DNA of 55,949 nucleotides from Nemertoderma westbladi (GCA_032718475.1 JAUCBJ010000491.1:1-55949); one strand, 5' to 3'. Shown: positions 12,083-22,736, numbered from the stretch's first letter. Made by a program: numbers and translations. Notes: generated by a model from the sequence alone, not told the origin.

Positions 12083-12113
<31 letters not shown>
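8366..12113 (-). mobile_element. complete TTAA-target DNA transposon (Kolobok- or Mutator-like)
   Basis: The element is flanked by TTAA on both sides (8362-8365 and 12114-12117). The left end reads GGGGGGGTACACCCCCC; the right end, as reverse complement, is a run of 30 G followed by TACACCCCCCC, so the termini are inverted repeats differing mainly in G-tract length. Inside are long non-coding arms with CTGTCTGTC-rich segments in opposed orientation: about 8900-9190 has TTTTCCAGGTCGC with GATTTCATTT, and about 11670-11700 has ATGGAATCACTGACTAGGAAAA, the diverged reverse complement. The single intact gene between them encodes the transposase. TTAA targets are known for Kolobok and piggyBac; the protein is not piggyBac-like. 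An open frame and intact ends suggest recent activity. Confidence 0.8.
9333..11234 (-). CDS. DDE transposase, Mutator-like/Kolobok-like domain
   Basis: A 633-residue protein without introns or stops. The N-terminal ~80 residues are basic and may bind DNA. A Cys-containing segment CDACDM lies near residues 103-108. The catalytic core starts with EACYDGTWHTRGFG (Asp209), of the DGTW type seen in Mutator-like transposase domains of invertebrate proteins. Next are a Cys-rich stretch (C244, C247, C250), LISDRDSSVYKNVWDAYG (Asp313 or Asp315 as second acid) with CHGC, and QNMSEGLHSLVWKRAPK (Glu527 as third acid). The C-terminus is Lys/Arg-rich. The probable role is cut-and-paste transposition of the surrounding element, by family inference. 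Superfamily naming between Mutator and Kolobok is open: the TTAA target favours Kolobok, the domain wording favours Mutator-like. No THAP finger is obvious. The start is the first Met, with basic residues immediately after. Confidence 0.82.
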   Translation of the reverse strand: MGKCTRLNVKRWQLAATAARIKRWSVPQSPLSPQTKSKKKLITSLLPRKLLKCDPLENSGFRIFDITNVTAAIQTAHSAGCLGKVSVREQVCQGISSSLNIVCDACDMSLYLGNSSKPEVVTRKPYSQEHTPLNRRMVYAACEVGGGLETLKLIAELLAMPCTMSKTAFENNQGEIFKAHKVLVEKELVSARHELSKGNEKVNIEACYDGTWHTRGFGSSFGAGFLLSWETGKVIDYGTRSKLCNQCTFCPYDKKSEKYAVWMSNNHESECQGSFSGSSGSMETSIAVEIFNNSKTRLTDPDHSLKISNLISDRDSSVYKNVWDAYGACHGCRKYEKLTMEEKEEFDRSDKGLEYWNKHHSNEIICDRVWKTDCINHIQKSLGSQLRKLKTDTKGKLSDGKYIGGSSHRLTNEAIVKLTGYFGKAVHRSINDTKGKSEVERIQNMKSAILASFRHCIRSGSNNQRHFYCPIGPKSFCTYKRTNKPEPEKPHHLDPIFLPLLLPIYRRYITDKQIRQYLPGYTQNMSEGLHSLVWKRAPKIGFFGAQRIEMAAMSTILYYNIGSEARSLVLKQLFSVEPSRPTLQLQVRKDVKRVRRSVEKFKSKIKHRNAKIAAAKKRDGEDIVEPDYLPGGH

Positions 12114-12117
12114 TTAA

Positions 12118-13264
12118 ATATGTCTTGTACTTTCTTGCTAAAGATTTCTTGGATTTATTATTTTTAAGTCAAACTGTAGTGAATTCCATATTTTTGGTCC
12201 AATCAAATCACGATGAGGTCGAAGAATGATTGCACTGTAACCTGTAAAACATCGCCGGAGACACCTTTTTCAAACGCTTGTAGCTAAAGATTGAAAGCGA
12301 AAATAAAAATTTTGGCTCACCCAGTAAGTGGTCGGGAGGTGAAACTATCTCTGTTTCAAATGTCATGCAATCTCATTAAGATTTATATAATAATTTGGGG
12401 GGGGGGGGGGGTTCCATGTACCTGAATAACGACACTATATTCTAGGACATGATGTATGTATATAACCGAATTATTATATTATTTTAGAACCAAATTTTTT
12501 TTAAATAATTGTTGAATATTATATGGGGGGGGGGGGATTTCAGATTGGCCCCCGGGCGCTTGAAACCCTCGTGAAACCACTGAAAGTTTTCCTGGAATCC
12601 GTCTATCATCTCATAATCTTAGAATCGAAAAGGGTCTGCGGAGTAGGTTAAGTAGGGAATTAGGGGAAGGATTTGTAGGTGTGATTGTATTTCAGTGCAG
12701 GACGAGTATCAAGTCCTTTTCGAGTGTATTTTAACAAATTAAATTAGGCTTAAATATTGCAACCTCATGTTCGTAAGTTTAAAAAATTTGTTTTCTGTGC
12801 AGTTTCATAAATTTCCTAAGGCAGTGAGTGTGTCAGTATATTCATGATGTATTAGAGTTTTTTGAGGAGTAGGTTTTCTTAGATGATTATGATAGGTAAT
12901 ATTATGTGTATATCTGATATATTTGTTACTATTTGAATAAAAGTGATTAATTTGTAATACTTGATAATGATGTGATGTTGATATGATTGTATGACCTTGG
13001 TTAGTAAATTTATATATGCTGTATATACGGAAATTACATAGAAATGCCTATAAATTTAAAGTTTGGCAAACATACCCATGTAGTTTCATGAAGTTTGCCA
13101 ACATTCTGTATCCTATACTCTAATAAAGTGAAGTTGTATTTTTATTTATTTCATATTATTTTGCCACACCCAACCTGCATCGATTATTTAACTTATTGTT
13201 ATGTTATGTAGTTGCATTTTTCGTATAATCAATATCTATAAAATGAATTGTTGTTAAATAATTA
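12118..13264. other. intergenic stretch with G-tracts, no gene recognised
   Basis: AT-rich DNA with G runs at about 12399-12411 and 12524-12534. No exon with conserved sequence was found. The N-terminal part of the ABCB6-like gene, if it has the usual extra membrane domain, should lie upstream of 13265 but could not be recognised here or further upstream. Confidence 0.4.
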
Positions 13265-13451
13265 ATGACAATGACCATGTGCGGAACCACACCAATAATG
13301 ATGAGTTACTTGCGGAGTTTTCGTAAGATGTTATATTACTTATGGCCAACAGGGAAACCTTTCCTTCAACTGAATCTCATATTATGTTTGCTGCTAATAG
13401 TTGTTGGTCGCGTGGCTAATCTCTTTGTTCCAATTCTCTTCAAACGAATAG
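13265..13451 (+). CDS. ABCB6/HMT1-like ABC transporter, exon A (start of core membrane domain)
   Basis: First of six exons of a half-type ABC transporter resembling ABCB6 (in animals linked to porphyrin and heavy-metal handling in mitochondria, endosomes or lysosomes). It encodes FRKMLYYLWPTGKPFLQL and RVANLFVPILFKRI, matching the start of the ABC membrane domain including the first core helix. The exon ends at G13451 before GTTAGT, in phase 1, and joined to the next exon gives KRIVDHL, as expected for the family. The true 5' edge is unclear: an ATG run at 13265 opens the frame, but an acceptor within about 13285-13325 is possible. No upstream TMD0 exon was found. Symbol withheld because only part of the gene is visible. 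Confidence 0.8.
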
Positions 13452-13789
13452 GTTAGTGAGAAGTAATGAAGTTGACCACCTATTCGCAGGGGTGTCCGGC
13501 TAAAACACGGGGAGTTTGACTTATATGCTGGAACTATAGTATTTAATCATTCATATATTGAGAGTGATTTCTAAAAAGTGGCGCAGGTATTTATCACAGG
13601 AGGCGGTTTTGTTCAGATAGGGTGAGGGAGTGGGGGGGGGGGGTCTTTCGACACAATGAAAATTCATATATATATATATATATGTTTATTATTGACTAAA
13701 ATAATGTTAGATATTAAACAAACAAATTTCACCAAACAAGAATAATAATAATAGCTCTGTAGTGTGGTAATATTTCAGAAAAATATATT

Positions 13790-14528
13790 TTAGTCCATTG
13801 AAAAAATATATATTAACTTTGTAATAAAATTACATACTTCCTTTGCACTGTTACTTTCCATGAACTTATTAAGGTTACTACAGTCTATTTCAGGATTCCT
13901 AGATTTTAAATCTTGCGTTCTGGGGCATTCTACTAATACATGATACTCGGTTTGAACAGATAAATTATCGCACGCACAGGTTCTACGCTCCCGCGGAATC
14001 CTGGCCACCTACAGTACCTAGTTCAATTTTTAATCGGTGCGAACTTAACCTAAATCTGGATACATTAACACGCATGTAATCAGGTATATATACAGTAGTT
14101 GCACCACGCAATTAAATATTGCCAACACATAAAGTTGGGTTTATTTCCAAGTATGTATTGAATTTCGTGTGGGATAGACTTTTCTCTTTTATTTAATTTT
14201 GAATGTAAACTAGTGACTCCTTAATATAGTCCGTTTCGGGGTCCAACGTCTCCAAAAATCAGTATCCGGGTGAATTTCCAGCTCTGGCTATAGCGAAAGC
14301 CTTGTATAATGGGTCATCGATCTGCCAGTTCTGTTTTGCCTTGGAAATAAACTTTGCACAGTTTGTTTTTATTAAAGCAGATACTTCTGGAATACCTAAC
14401 TCTGCTAGACAAAGTAAATTTGGGGTGGTTACTCGTACTCCTAACAAAAGTTTAACTAGTCTGATATACATATGTTCTATGTTTTTAAAGTTACCGCTAA
14501 TAATCCACCTCACCAGAGGATCATACAT
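13790..14528 (-). pseudogene. non-LTR retrotransposon remnant (reverse transcriptase C-terminal part)
   Basis: Minus-strand remnant in the intron between exons A and B. The segment 14528-14259 encodes MYIRLVKLLLGVRVTTPN then LLCLAELGIPEVSALI, the region after the polymerase core of non-LTR elements. About 14050-13793 encodes HRLKIELG and, after a frameshift, ARIPRERRTCACDNLS with EYHVLVECP, a Cys-His knuckle common at the C-terminus of such proteins. The two blocks are out of frame, and no polymerase core, poly(A) tail or target duplication is visible. It is opposite in strand to the host gene and of a different family from the RTE copies elsewhere in the window. Confidence 0.72.
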
Positions 14529-14603
14529 AACCAGAGGGAAATCGATGCAAATAACAGCTGATCACTCCTAAAAATATAACTGTAATCTGTTATATTGATT
14601 TCA

Positions 14604-14651
14604 GTTTATTGTTTTGGTTGAATAACGTGCAACTGTAACCTGCTCCTTTCC
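14604..14651 (-). repeat. dispersed ~50-bp motif, minus-strand copy
   Basis: Reverse complement reads GGAAAGGAGCAGGTTACAG ... ACCAAAACAATAAAC. The same two blocks occur four times in tandem at 20516-20826 and, more diverged, at about 21447-21492 and 22567-22612, all in introns of the ABCB6-like gene or the DNA just after it. Confidence 0.6.
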
Positions 14652-14779
14652 ATAAATTGGAAATTTAACATTGAGGCGAAATATTAATTTGCGTCAAATT
14701 CCCACACCCACCCCCTGTCGCTTTTTTGTTATGAGAAAAGTGTCATGACTTTTAGTTTTGAATTTTATTATATTAACAG

Positions 14780-14981
14780 TGGACCACCTAACACCTAATG
14801 ACAATCTTCCCATCACACTTCCATATACATTAATCTTAACCTACGTGGGAATTCGTTTCGTTGAAGGCAGCGGTTTCACTGGTATTGGTCTTCTGAACAA
14901 TATTAAAGATTATCTCTTCATGTCGCTCCAACAACACTTAAGAAAAACCATATCCGTTCGTCTGCTACGACATATTCACAG
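14780..14981 (+). CDS. ABCB6/HMT1-like ABC transporter, exon B
   Basis: Starts after TATTAACAG (acceptor, 14778-14779) and ends at G14981 before GTAATATT. Entry phase 1 and exit phase 2 match the neighbouring exons. It encodes VDHLTPNDN, then GIRFVEGSGFTGIGLLNNI, and ends SVRLLRHIHR; this aligns with the second core helix and the intracellular coupling segment of ABCB6. Four bases after the donor dinucleotide the intron is interrupted by the RTE element, whose target duplication preserves the donor context. Confidence 0.87.
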
Positions 14982-14985
14982 GTAA

Positions 14986-14998
14986 TATTCAGATACAG
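14986..14998 (+). repeat. target-site duplication of the RTE element, left copy
   Basis: TATTCAGATACAG here is repeated exactly at 18905-18917, bracketing the retroelement. The duplicated site begins 4 bp inside the intron. Confidence 0.9.
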
Positions 14999-15622
14999 AT
15001 TTTCAGGTCAGGTCAGGTCAGGTATTCTATGTCATTGATCAAGAACTTGCCACCTCCATCCAGCATAAAGGAGGTGCCACCTGTAGATGCATAGACCCTC
15101 TTACTATGGCAAATCTGGTCCTGTAACTAGGACCCCCTTCGTTCTGGGATAAAGACGCCCTTGGTCATGGATTAAGGATCCATATACTTGGCTGCAGTGG
15201 TATATGGCCTGGCCAGGGAGATGGTGATCTACCAATGGCTGGTCAGGAGTAGGTTCACATGTCCACTCTGAGTGCACTTCACTGCACCTGGCAGCAGGGG
15301 TACAGGGCATGACCCAGCAGATGAGCTGCACAGCCAATGGTGGGTCATATGCGCCAGAGCAGGTATGGGTGATGGGCCTCATATCTGACTCCACTGTGAC
15401 ACCCACCCTGTGGAATGGCATCCAGGGTGTGGTATATGGCCCGAGAGCTGACTCGGCAAAAAAGCACCCCCCAACCCCCACTATGGATTACATTAGTAAT
15501 GCGGATGTCCGGACACTAGAGGCCAGTGGAATTACCGGACACAATGGGCCTCACTTGACTCAGATCTTGACTTGCCTCAGATTCACCAATGGCTTTGTTG
15601 GTCGGGGTGGAACATGGGAGTA

Positions 15623-15791
15623 GTCATCAGGAAAGGGACTCAAAGAATTGTTGGCTGCTCTCTCTCCAGTAGGGGGTGAGACAGGCAGCCGGTCAGGAGA
15701 TAACTGACGCCTATCTCCTGACCGGCTGCCTGTCTCACCCCCTACTGGAGAGAGAGAAGCCAACAATTCTTTGAGTCCCTTTCCTGATGAC
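15623..15791. repeat. 80-bp perfect-type hairpin in the RTE 5' region
   Basis: Arms 15623-15702 and 15712-15791 are complementary over about 80 bp with a one-base difference, around a 9-nt loop. Homology resumes further out: 15568-15621 is the reverse complement of about 15862-15923, with an unpaired ~71 bp on the right side. It could be a conserved RNA structure of the element or an inverted duplication made during insertion. Confidence 0.88.
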
Positions 15792-15960
15792 CTTTCTGGC
15801 CCAAACCCTGGGTCACCAGGGAGGCCAGATTGTGAGGGAGAGAGGGATTCTCGAGTTGGAGGCTACTCTCATGTTCCACCCCGACCAACAAAGCCATTGG
15901 TGAATCTGAGGCAAGTCACTAGACTAGCCTCAGAAAAAAACCCTAACACTCGGATCCCTA

Positions 15961-18868
15961 ATGCGACAAGGTGAGCTGACTGCCTTGGCAGATAAGCTTT
16001 CTCTTAGCGCAGTGGGTTTTCAAGAGCACCGAATGCAGACTGGACACTGGACAGACTGATGAGGTTCTGATTAAGGACATGAGGGGCGGTTGGCGACTCG
16101 CCCTCGCATCAGCAGATGATAGAGGCAATGGTGGAATTGGTCTATTGATGAATCCAACTGCACATGCAGCATTGGACGAAAAAGACCAAATTTCTAACCG
16201 CATCATCCATTGCCACTTCTCATGTTCTGGAAGACTGGCTAAGAAGATTCCTAAAGTGGTTCTGATTGTGTGCTACTCTCCAACTAGTGTTGCCCCTGCA
16301 GAGGTGGTGGAAAATTTCTACCACAATCTACAAGTAGATACTGATGGAGTGGATCAGCATACAAGTAGATACTGATGGAGTGGATCAGCATGCATTCTTA
16401 ACATTCCTGTGAGACCTACATCCTACGTCCTACATCGCCATGGGTCTATAGCAATAGTGTTAACCGAAATTCCGTCCATCTTCACGATTTTATCTCTGGA
16501 AATGGATTGTTTTCGGCTGGAACCCAGTTCAAGAAACGAACTGGAAAGCTATGGACTGATAGTGGACCCAGGGGTCGCAAGTCCCAGATTGACTATATGC
16601 TATTTCGTAGGAAATACAGGAGCTCTATACAAGATTGTAATGCATTTACACTTCGACCCTTCTCCAGTGATCACCGCCTTATTGCGTAAGACTTAGTCTG
16701 CGTGCTAGCAGAACAACAAAATCTGCCTTGCCGCGGCATGACTGGCCCTCTCTGTTGCAACAGTCAAGTGTGTGATCCAGCTTCACACTACAGCTGAGTA
16801 ACAGGTATAAGGTTCTTGCCTCTGAGGCGGCAGATCACTTCGAGGGCTATACTGACTTCACAGAAGCAGTTAAGTTAGCAGCTGCAGAAACAGTTCCTGT
16901 ATACCCTCGAAACAGGAAAAGGGCCCCCTGGACTGACAACAAAATTCAGAACTGCCGAAATGACTTCTATAAGGCGAAGAAAGAGTCCCGACTCAAACAG
17001 ACTACAGCGGCCAAGAATGCAGTTAAGGCTGCATCTAGGTCCCGTAACAGGCAGTACTATGTTAATCTACAGGAGCTAATAAACCAACAGGTTGATGCCA
17101 TCAATGATGCTGATTACAGCAGGCAATTATCCCAGGCATGTAAATCGATCAACTTGCTTACTGGGCGGAAAAGCCAACCAACCACCAAGGTTAAGGCTGA
17201 ATCACCAGCTAATCGCCTCAATGGTTGGAAGGTCCACTTTGAAAAGCTCCTCAATAATGACAGGGTATTGCCTGATAACTTTATAGAAGTAAAAGTGTCT
17301 GAGTCTGTACTCCCAGATATTCCCATTGGCGATATGTCCTTTGCAGAAGTGAAGGCTGCTGCAAAGAGCATTAAGACCAATCGTGCCAGTGGAGTAGATG
17401 GTGTTCCCACTAAGGTCTTTAAAATACCTGAGTGTTTAAAGCTTATCTATCCCATCATAGTAGACATGTACCGAACAAAAAGAGTCCCACAAGAAATGAA
17501 AACAAACAAGTTGGTGCCAGTTCCCAAGGAGGGCAACCTAACATTCTATGGTTCTTTTCGGGGAATCTCATTGATCTCGATTGCTGCAAAGCTATACAAT
17601 AGAATTCTATTAAATCGCATCAGGGATCCCATTGAGAGACTGCTCCGTGGAAATCAGAATGGGTTCCGTAAAGGTCGTGGGACCATGGAGCCCATTTTGG
17701 CACTTAGAAGGATAATTGAAGAGTTATCAAAAAATAAAGCTGTTATCTTTGTTGACTTCTTCAAGGCCTTTGATTCAGATTCAGTCTCTCACTCACATAT
17801 GATCAGCATAGTTTCACTATATGGGATTCCTGATAAAATTATTGCAGCAATCAGATCAGTATACGATGGTTCGACAACATTTGTGTCTACTGTTGATGGT
17901 GACACAGAACCATTTGAAGTGTTATGGGGCGTCCTCCACGGAGACACACTTGCACCCTTCTTGTTCATATTTGTGGTTGATGTTCTACGCATGTCCTTAG
18001 ATCATCATAATGATGATGGGGTGATGATAACTCCACCTACTGGCTCCAGAAGTCGAGGAAATCCTGCCAAGTACCTAACTGATCTAGACTTTGCTGATGA
18101 CTTATGAGTACTCTCAGAATCACTAGAGGGAGCCCAACGGCTCCTCAGCTCATTAGAACATGCTGCTTCTAGTGTTGGTCTTTTTATTAACTACAGAAAG
18201 ACCAAAATTTTGACAGTTAACTTTGAAAGTCCTCAGCAAGTCTCTGACCAGATGAGCATAAGCTCAAAGGATGGTATGCTTGAGCATGTGGACGACTTCT
18301 GTTACCTGGGATCATGGATCCGGAAGTCAGGTGGGACCTTCGAATACGTAAAGGAAAGGCATGGACAGCCTTGAATAGGCTTTCCAAGATTTGGAAGTCA
18401 CCGAGAATTAAACGGAAACTTAAGGTCCGATTATTTAGAGCAGCAGTAGTTCCAGTACTCCTCTATAGGAGTCCATGCTGGGATCTAACTGCTGAGGACA
18501 CCAAATCTCTGGATGGCACATGCACAAGAATACTACGCCAGGTTCATTGTTTCAAGTACAATGCACACATTTCCAACCAGACACTATATAACATTGGAGG
18601 TGTCTCATTGGTTCCCCCAAGCTTGACACTAGAACAAAATCGCCTCCGCTTTACAGGGCATTGCTTTCGCCGTGAGGACCAGCCAGTGCATAATCTTGTA
18701 CTTTGGCAGCCTCATGGAGTGAATAAGCATGGTGGACAGCCCATGACTTTCTTGAGACGCATCTTAAAGGACACTGGCCTTGAAGATGCGGATGATCTAG
18801 CAAATGTCATGGGTGATAGGGAGTTGTGGCGGCGCAATTTTGTCGACAAGCCGGCACAGCATTCTTAA
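15961..18868 (+). pseudogene. RTE endonuclease/reverse transcriptase, inactivated copy
   Basis: Same protein as the intact copy at 48707-51604 but broken in several places. Compared with that copy there is an extra 8 bp near 16042 (GGACACTGGACAGAC), a 30-bp tandem repeat near 16340-16400, loss of sequence around the GDFNA motif, frame changes near 16690, and a stop at 18104-18106 directly after the FADDL catalytic motif (a G to T change). Recognisable pieces remain: SGVDGVPTKVFK, IFVDFFKAFDSDS, FADDL and the C-terminal GHCFRREDQPVH. Divergence from the young copies is several percent, so the insertion is old. Confidence 0.88.
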
Positions 18869-18904
18869 AAATGCAGCTGCAATGCAGCATGCCGATCCTA
18901 GTAG

Positions 18905-18917
18905 TATTCAGATACAG
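18905..18917 (+). repeat. target-site duplication of the RTE element, right copy
   Basis: Exact repeat of 14986-14998, directly after the TAGTAG end of the element. Confidence 0.9.
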
Positions 18918-19044
18918 TAGGATTAGTGTACATATTACAGTAAATCGTTCCTATATTCTACCACTTTGAGAGATAATGGCTCAAGTTGGTCGCATAATTT
19001 ACTTTTTTAATTGAAATCTAATTGCCAATTTGGGTCCATTTCAG

Positions 19045-19256
19045 TTTGTCTCTCCGTTGGCATCTAAGTCGGAACACCGGATCCGTTATCCGAATTATCG
19101 ACCGCGGAACTGAAAGTCTTCGAATTGTCACCCAACACCTAATCTTCACTGTAATTCCAACCATCGTAGATGTCCTAATCGCTGTTAACTTCTTCATGGT
19201 TGCCTTTTCTATTGAATTCGGTTGCATCATTCTCACAGTGCTTGTGTTTTACATAT
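19045..19256 (+). CDS. ABCB6/HMT1-like ABC transporter, exon C
   Basis: Starts after TCCATTTCAG and ends at T19256 before GTTAGTAAG; entry phase 2, exit phase 1. It encodes SLSLRWHLSRNTG, the RIIDRGTES motif of the intracellular loop and FTVIPTIVDVLIAV of the following helix. The SLRWHL wording is closer to ABCB6 than to ABCB7, which supports the family call. It is separated from exon B by 4.06 kb, almost all of it the RTE insertion. Confidence 0.88.
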
Positions 19257-19482
19257 GTTAGTAAGGTACTAAATATAATATTTTTGATAAAAAATTAACA
19301 ATATTTAAAAGATTTTATTATTATTTTGTTACTTTACATAATTTAATTGTAATTGATGAAAAAAATTGTATGAATAAGAGCAAAGATAACCGCTAATATG
19401 CTACATTAATACTACTACTGTACTACATATCTCCCACCTTCAAATAATATTATGGCTTTATTTATCTGCTCTACAACTGTAG

Positions 19483-19658
19483 TTGCAACTTTATCTGTGA
19501 CTTCATTAAGAACTCCAATTAGAAGGAAAATGAATGAAGCTGATAACAAAGCTAAAGCTACTGCAGTTGATTCGTTACTCAATTACGAGACAGTAAAGTA
19601 CTACAGTGCGGAGGAGTTCGAAGTTGAGAACTTTAGAGTTGATATATTGAACCATCAG
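19483..19658 (+). CDS. ABCB6/HMT1-like ABC transporter, exon D
   Basis: Starts after CTACAACTGTAG and ends at CAG before GTAAGTTT; entry phase 1, exit phase 0. It encodes TLSVTSLRTPIRRKMN then ATAVDSLLNYETVKYYSAEE, the highly conserved loop (AVDSLLNxETVKYY) of the ABCB6/7 subfamily. No stops; the donor is near consensus. Confidence 0.9.
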
Positions 19659-19915
19659 GTAAGTTTATTTCCCTGGTTGACAATCACTGCAAACAACGAC
19701 CCTCTGTATCTCATTGAAATACCTGTTAATACGGTGGGAAAAGTTAGACTTTCTGTTGAGCGGTAGTATTTCGTTGGAGGAATAAAATACAATGCAAAGT
19801 TTAAATATTGAGTTCAAATGAGCCAAATTCCAAATTTTGATGGTGACAGTTCTTTCAAACTACTGTATATATACTGTACATTAAATTAGGATTAACATTA
19901 TACTGTGCTGTACAG

Positions 19916-20128
19916 GCATGGCAGAGAAAAGCTACGATGACACAACTGCTGCTAAACTTAATCCAAAACGTTTTAATTAGCACCGGAACGCTGGTTGGTT
20001 GTTTACTTTGTGCTCATTACGTTGTCAACCAAGAACTCACCGTTGGTGATTATGTTCTATTCACAACATATCTCCTACAACTCTACGGGCCGCTAAATCA
20101 ATTTGGTAATACGTATATAGTTTTACAG
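19916..20128 (+). CDS. ABCB6/HMT1-like ABC transporter, exon E
   Basis: Starts after GTGCTGTACAG and ends at TTACAG before GTAATG; phase 0 on both sides, 71 codons. It encodes LLLNLIQNVLISTGTLVG, then LCAHYVVNQELTVGDYVLF and LQLYGPLNQFGNTY, the last two helices of the core domain (family pattern VGDYVLFGTYxxQLYxPLNxFG). It reads through without defects. Confidence 0.9.
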
Positions 20129-20259
20129 GTAATGAAACTATATCCATTGTATTTGGTAACGAGAGTAGCTGGATATAGAATGGCAGTGATTTTTTATATC
20201 CTTTTTTTACGAATTGTGCATGACTTTTGTTGTCCCTTTAATGTATGTATTTCTTCTAA

Positions 20260-20420
20260 CTGTCAGACTGCTGATTTCTGGACTGTCAGACAGTTGATTT
20301 CACTAAACCTGTGCCAAAACATTCAAAATTTTGTTGATTTCTTGACTGTCAGACAGTTTAATTTACAATAATTGCGGCAAAACATTCAAAATTCCATGAT
20401 TTATAGACTGAGATAGATTT
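20260..20420 (+). repeat. ~70-bp repeat in intron E-F, two to three diverged copies
   Basis: Blocks with GACTGTCAGACAGTT followed after about 30 bp by CAAAACATTCAAAATT recur near 20281, 20345 and, decayed, near 20385. GACTGTCAGACAGTT contains the self-complementary ACTGTCAGACAGT arms. No coding is seen. Confidence 0.55.
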
Positions 20421-20515
20421 CCATATGCGCCTGTGGTAAAAGACTCTAAATTGAATAGTTTGGTTGTTGTCGATAATCGATTACTATATGACGTAACAAA
20501 ACACTCATTTTATAG

Positions 20516-20826
20516 CCAAAAACAATTACCAATTAATGGAAAGGAGCAGGTTAGAGAGGCCGGATTTTCAAACCAAAACAATAAACAATAACTTTATCAA
20601 ATGAAGGAAAGGAGCAGATTACAGAGGCGGGCCTTTCTAACCAAAACAATAACGGACAATTCACCAATTCAGGGAAAGGAGCAGGTTACAGAGGCGGGAT
20701 TTTCGAACCAAAACAATAAACGATCATTGAACTACTTGTGGGAAAGGAGCAGGTTACAGAGGCGGGATTTTCTAACCGAAACAATAAACAGTCACTTTAC
20801 CAAATGAAGGAAAGGAGCAGCCACCA
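20516..20826 (+). repeat. ~68-bp tandem repeat in intron E-F
   Basis: Four units and a start of a fifth, each with AAAGGAGCAGGTTACAG, GAGGCGGGATTTTC and ACCAAAACAATAAAC, separated by a variable 15-20 bp. Units differ by several substitutions. The same blocks occur singly at 14604-14651 (opposite strand) and diverged at 21447 and 22567. Confidence 0.8.
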
Positions 20827-21175
20827 TTCTCTCATTTACAACTGTTTAGGCTAAATATCAGAGTACTGGTATATGGCATAGGCTTTATACCTACATACAA
20901 TACCGCAATACTCCAAAATACTGCTCTATATACTAATACCGGTGCTGATAGCCTAAGAGAACAGCAGTAGAGAAACCGGTAGTATGGAACCTAACGGTAG
21001 ATTTCTGGCGGACATAAAAAGTAAAAAAAAAGGACATTATGAGTGATTTAAACGGACAAGAAAAATTATTGCGAAATCGAATATGTGTTAAACTGCAAGT
21101 GATATAATGAGTATTTACTCTGGCATTGCGGTTTTGTCAGATATAGGTCATTAATTCTCCTTACTTTTCTTGCAG

Positions 21176-21315
21176 ACTGCTTTTATAAATATGGAGAACA
21201 TGTTCGATTTACTCGATGTAGAAGAAGAGGTGCAAGATGATACAGAAAACAAACACTTGAATGTAGTGCGCGGAGAGATTCAATTCAAGAACGTTTATTT
21301 TAGCTACATTACTGG
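21176..21315 (+). CDS. ABCB6/HMT1-like ABC transporter, exon F (last one visible)
   Basis: Starts after TTTTCTTGCAG and ends at G21315 before GTAAGC; entry phase 0, exit phase 2. It encodes FINMENMFDLLDVEEEVQDD and GEIQFKNVYFSYITG. The final block is the start of the nucleotide-binding domain with the A-loop tyrosine (FSY). Walker A, the signature motif and Walker B would follow in the next exons, but none is found in the remaining 34 kb. The gene therefore has a very long repeat-filled intron, continues beyond the window, or is truncated. Confidence 0.88.
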
Positions 21316-21362
21316 GTAAGCTGTTCTGCTTTAAATACTAAATAGGCACCACCAAATTAATA

Positions 21363-22736
21363 TACATCCAAAAAGACGAAACAGGGGCAGGGGGTGGTGT
21401 CAATTGACGCAAATCAATAACCAATGTTGAAAATTACCGAAAAGGTAAAGGAACAGCTTACATGATATGTCCTTCTAACAAAACAATGAACGTCACATGT
21501 AAATAGAGACCGTCACATGTTATAGTTTCAGTTGCTCCTTCAGCTATTATTTGCGTAGATTTTCCAGTTTTAATTACATCAAGATTAACCACAAACCCTA
21601 CACACGGTAATGTAACGTTAGGTCCAAATCGTTATGCAATAGGTCCTATAGCGTTAGGTCATGTAGCGTTAAGTCCCATAGCGTTAGGTCCCGTAGCTTT
21701 AGGTCCTGTAGCATTAGGTCCTGTAGCGTTAAGTCCCATAGCGTTAGGTCCCGTAACTTTAGGTCCTGTAGCATTAGGTCCTGTAGCTTTAAGTCCCATA
21801 GCTTTAGGTCCTGAAGCGTTAGGTCCCGTAGCTTTAGGTCCTGTAGCATTAGGTCCTGTAGCTTTAGGTCCCGTGCTGTAGCATTACCTAGGTCCCGTAG
21901 CTTTAGGTCCCGTAGCTTTAGGTCCTGTAGCTTTTTAGGTCCCGTAGCTTTAGGTCCTGGAGCTTTATGTCCCGTAACTTTAGGTCCCATAGCTTTAGGT
22001 CCTGTAGCGTTAGGTCCCGTAGCGTTAGGTCCTGTAGCGTTAGGTCCCGTAGCGTTAGGTCCCGTAGCATTAGGTCCCGTAGCTTTAGGTCCCTTAACAT
22101 TAGGTCCTGTAGCTTTAGGTCCCATAGCATTAGGTCCCATATCTTTAGGTCCTGTAGCGTTAGGTCCCTTAGCTTTAGGTCCTGTAGCGTTAGGTCCAGT
22201 AGCTTTAGGTCCTGAAGCGTTAGGTCCCGTAGCTTTAGGTCCTGTAGCATTAGGTCCTATAACATTAGGTCCTGTAGCGTTAGGTCCGTAGCTTTAGGTC
22301 CTGTAGCTTTAGGTCCTGTAGCTTTAGGCCCTGTAGCTTTAGGTCCCGTAGCTTTATGTCCCGTAGCTTTAGGTCCTGTAGCTTTAGGCCCTGTAGCGTT
22401 AGGTACCGTAGCTATGGGCATGTAGATTTAGTCCTGTAGCTTTAGGTCATGGCGCGTCAGGTCATTACACATGGTACATCCAAAAAGACGAAACAGGTGG
22501 TGTCAATTAACGTAAATCATATCTCTCGCCGAAATAAAAAACAATGTTGAAAATTACCGAAAAGGTAAAGGAACTGCTTACATTATATGTCCTTCTAACA
22601 AAACAATGAACGTCACATGTAAATAGAGACCGTCACATATTATAGTTTCAGTTGCTCCTTCAGCTATTATTTGCGTAGATTTTCAGTTTTAATTACATCA
22701 AGATGTAACCACAAACCCTACACACGGTAGGCCTAA
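21363..22736 (+). repeat. direct duplication of a ~250-bp leader plus 15-bp array
   Basis: The leader at 21363-21610 (TACATCCAAAAAGACG to the CACACGG block) recurs at 22475-22736 with small differences, each time directly followed by a 15-bp minisatellite. Leader plus array forms a higher-order unit of about 1.1 kb, present twice. The second leader keeps a ~28-bp segment near 22515-22545 that the first has lost. Confidence 0.8.
21611..22460 (+). repeat. 15-bp minisatellite, array A
   Basis: About 56 units of the type TTAGGTCCTGTAGCT with variants CCCGTAGCG, CCCATAGC and CTGAAGCG. A few units are shifted by indels (about 21880-21940 and 22287). Being a multiple of three, the array is open in several frames on both strands; the resulting five-residue protein repeats are by-products and show no start or splice context. 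Confidence 0.9.

Larger units (their letters stand above)
14999..18904 (+). mobile_element. full-length, degenerate RTE-clade retrotransposon
   Basis: A 3,906-bp non-LTR element bounded by perfect 13-bp target duplications. It opens with four GGTCA-type repeats (about 15005-15022), has a ~950-bp 5' region with a long hairpin (15623-15791), a coding part with endonuclease and reverse transcriptase, and a 3' end GCCGATCC followed by TAGTAG. It lies in the sense strand of the ABCB6-like gene in intron B-C. The only copy in the window with its complete 5' end, it serves as reference for the truncated copies at 48510-55949. Confidence 0.88.
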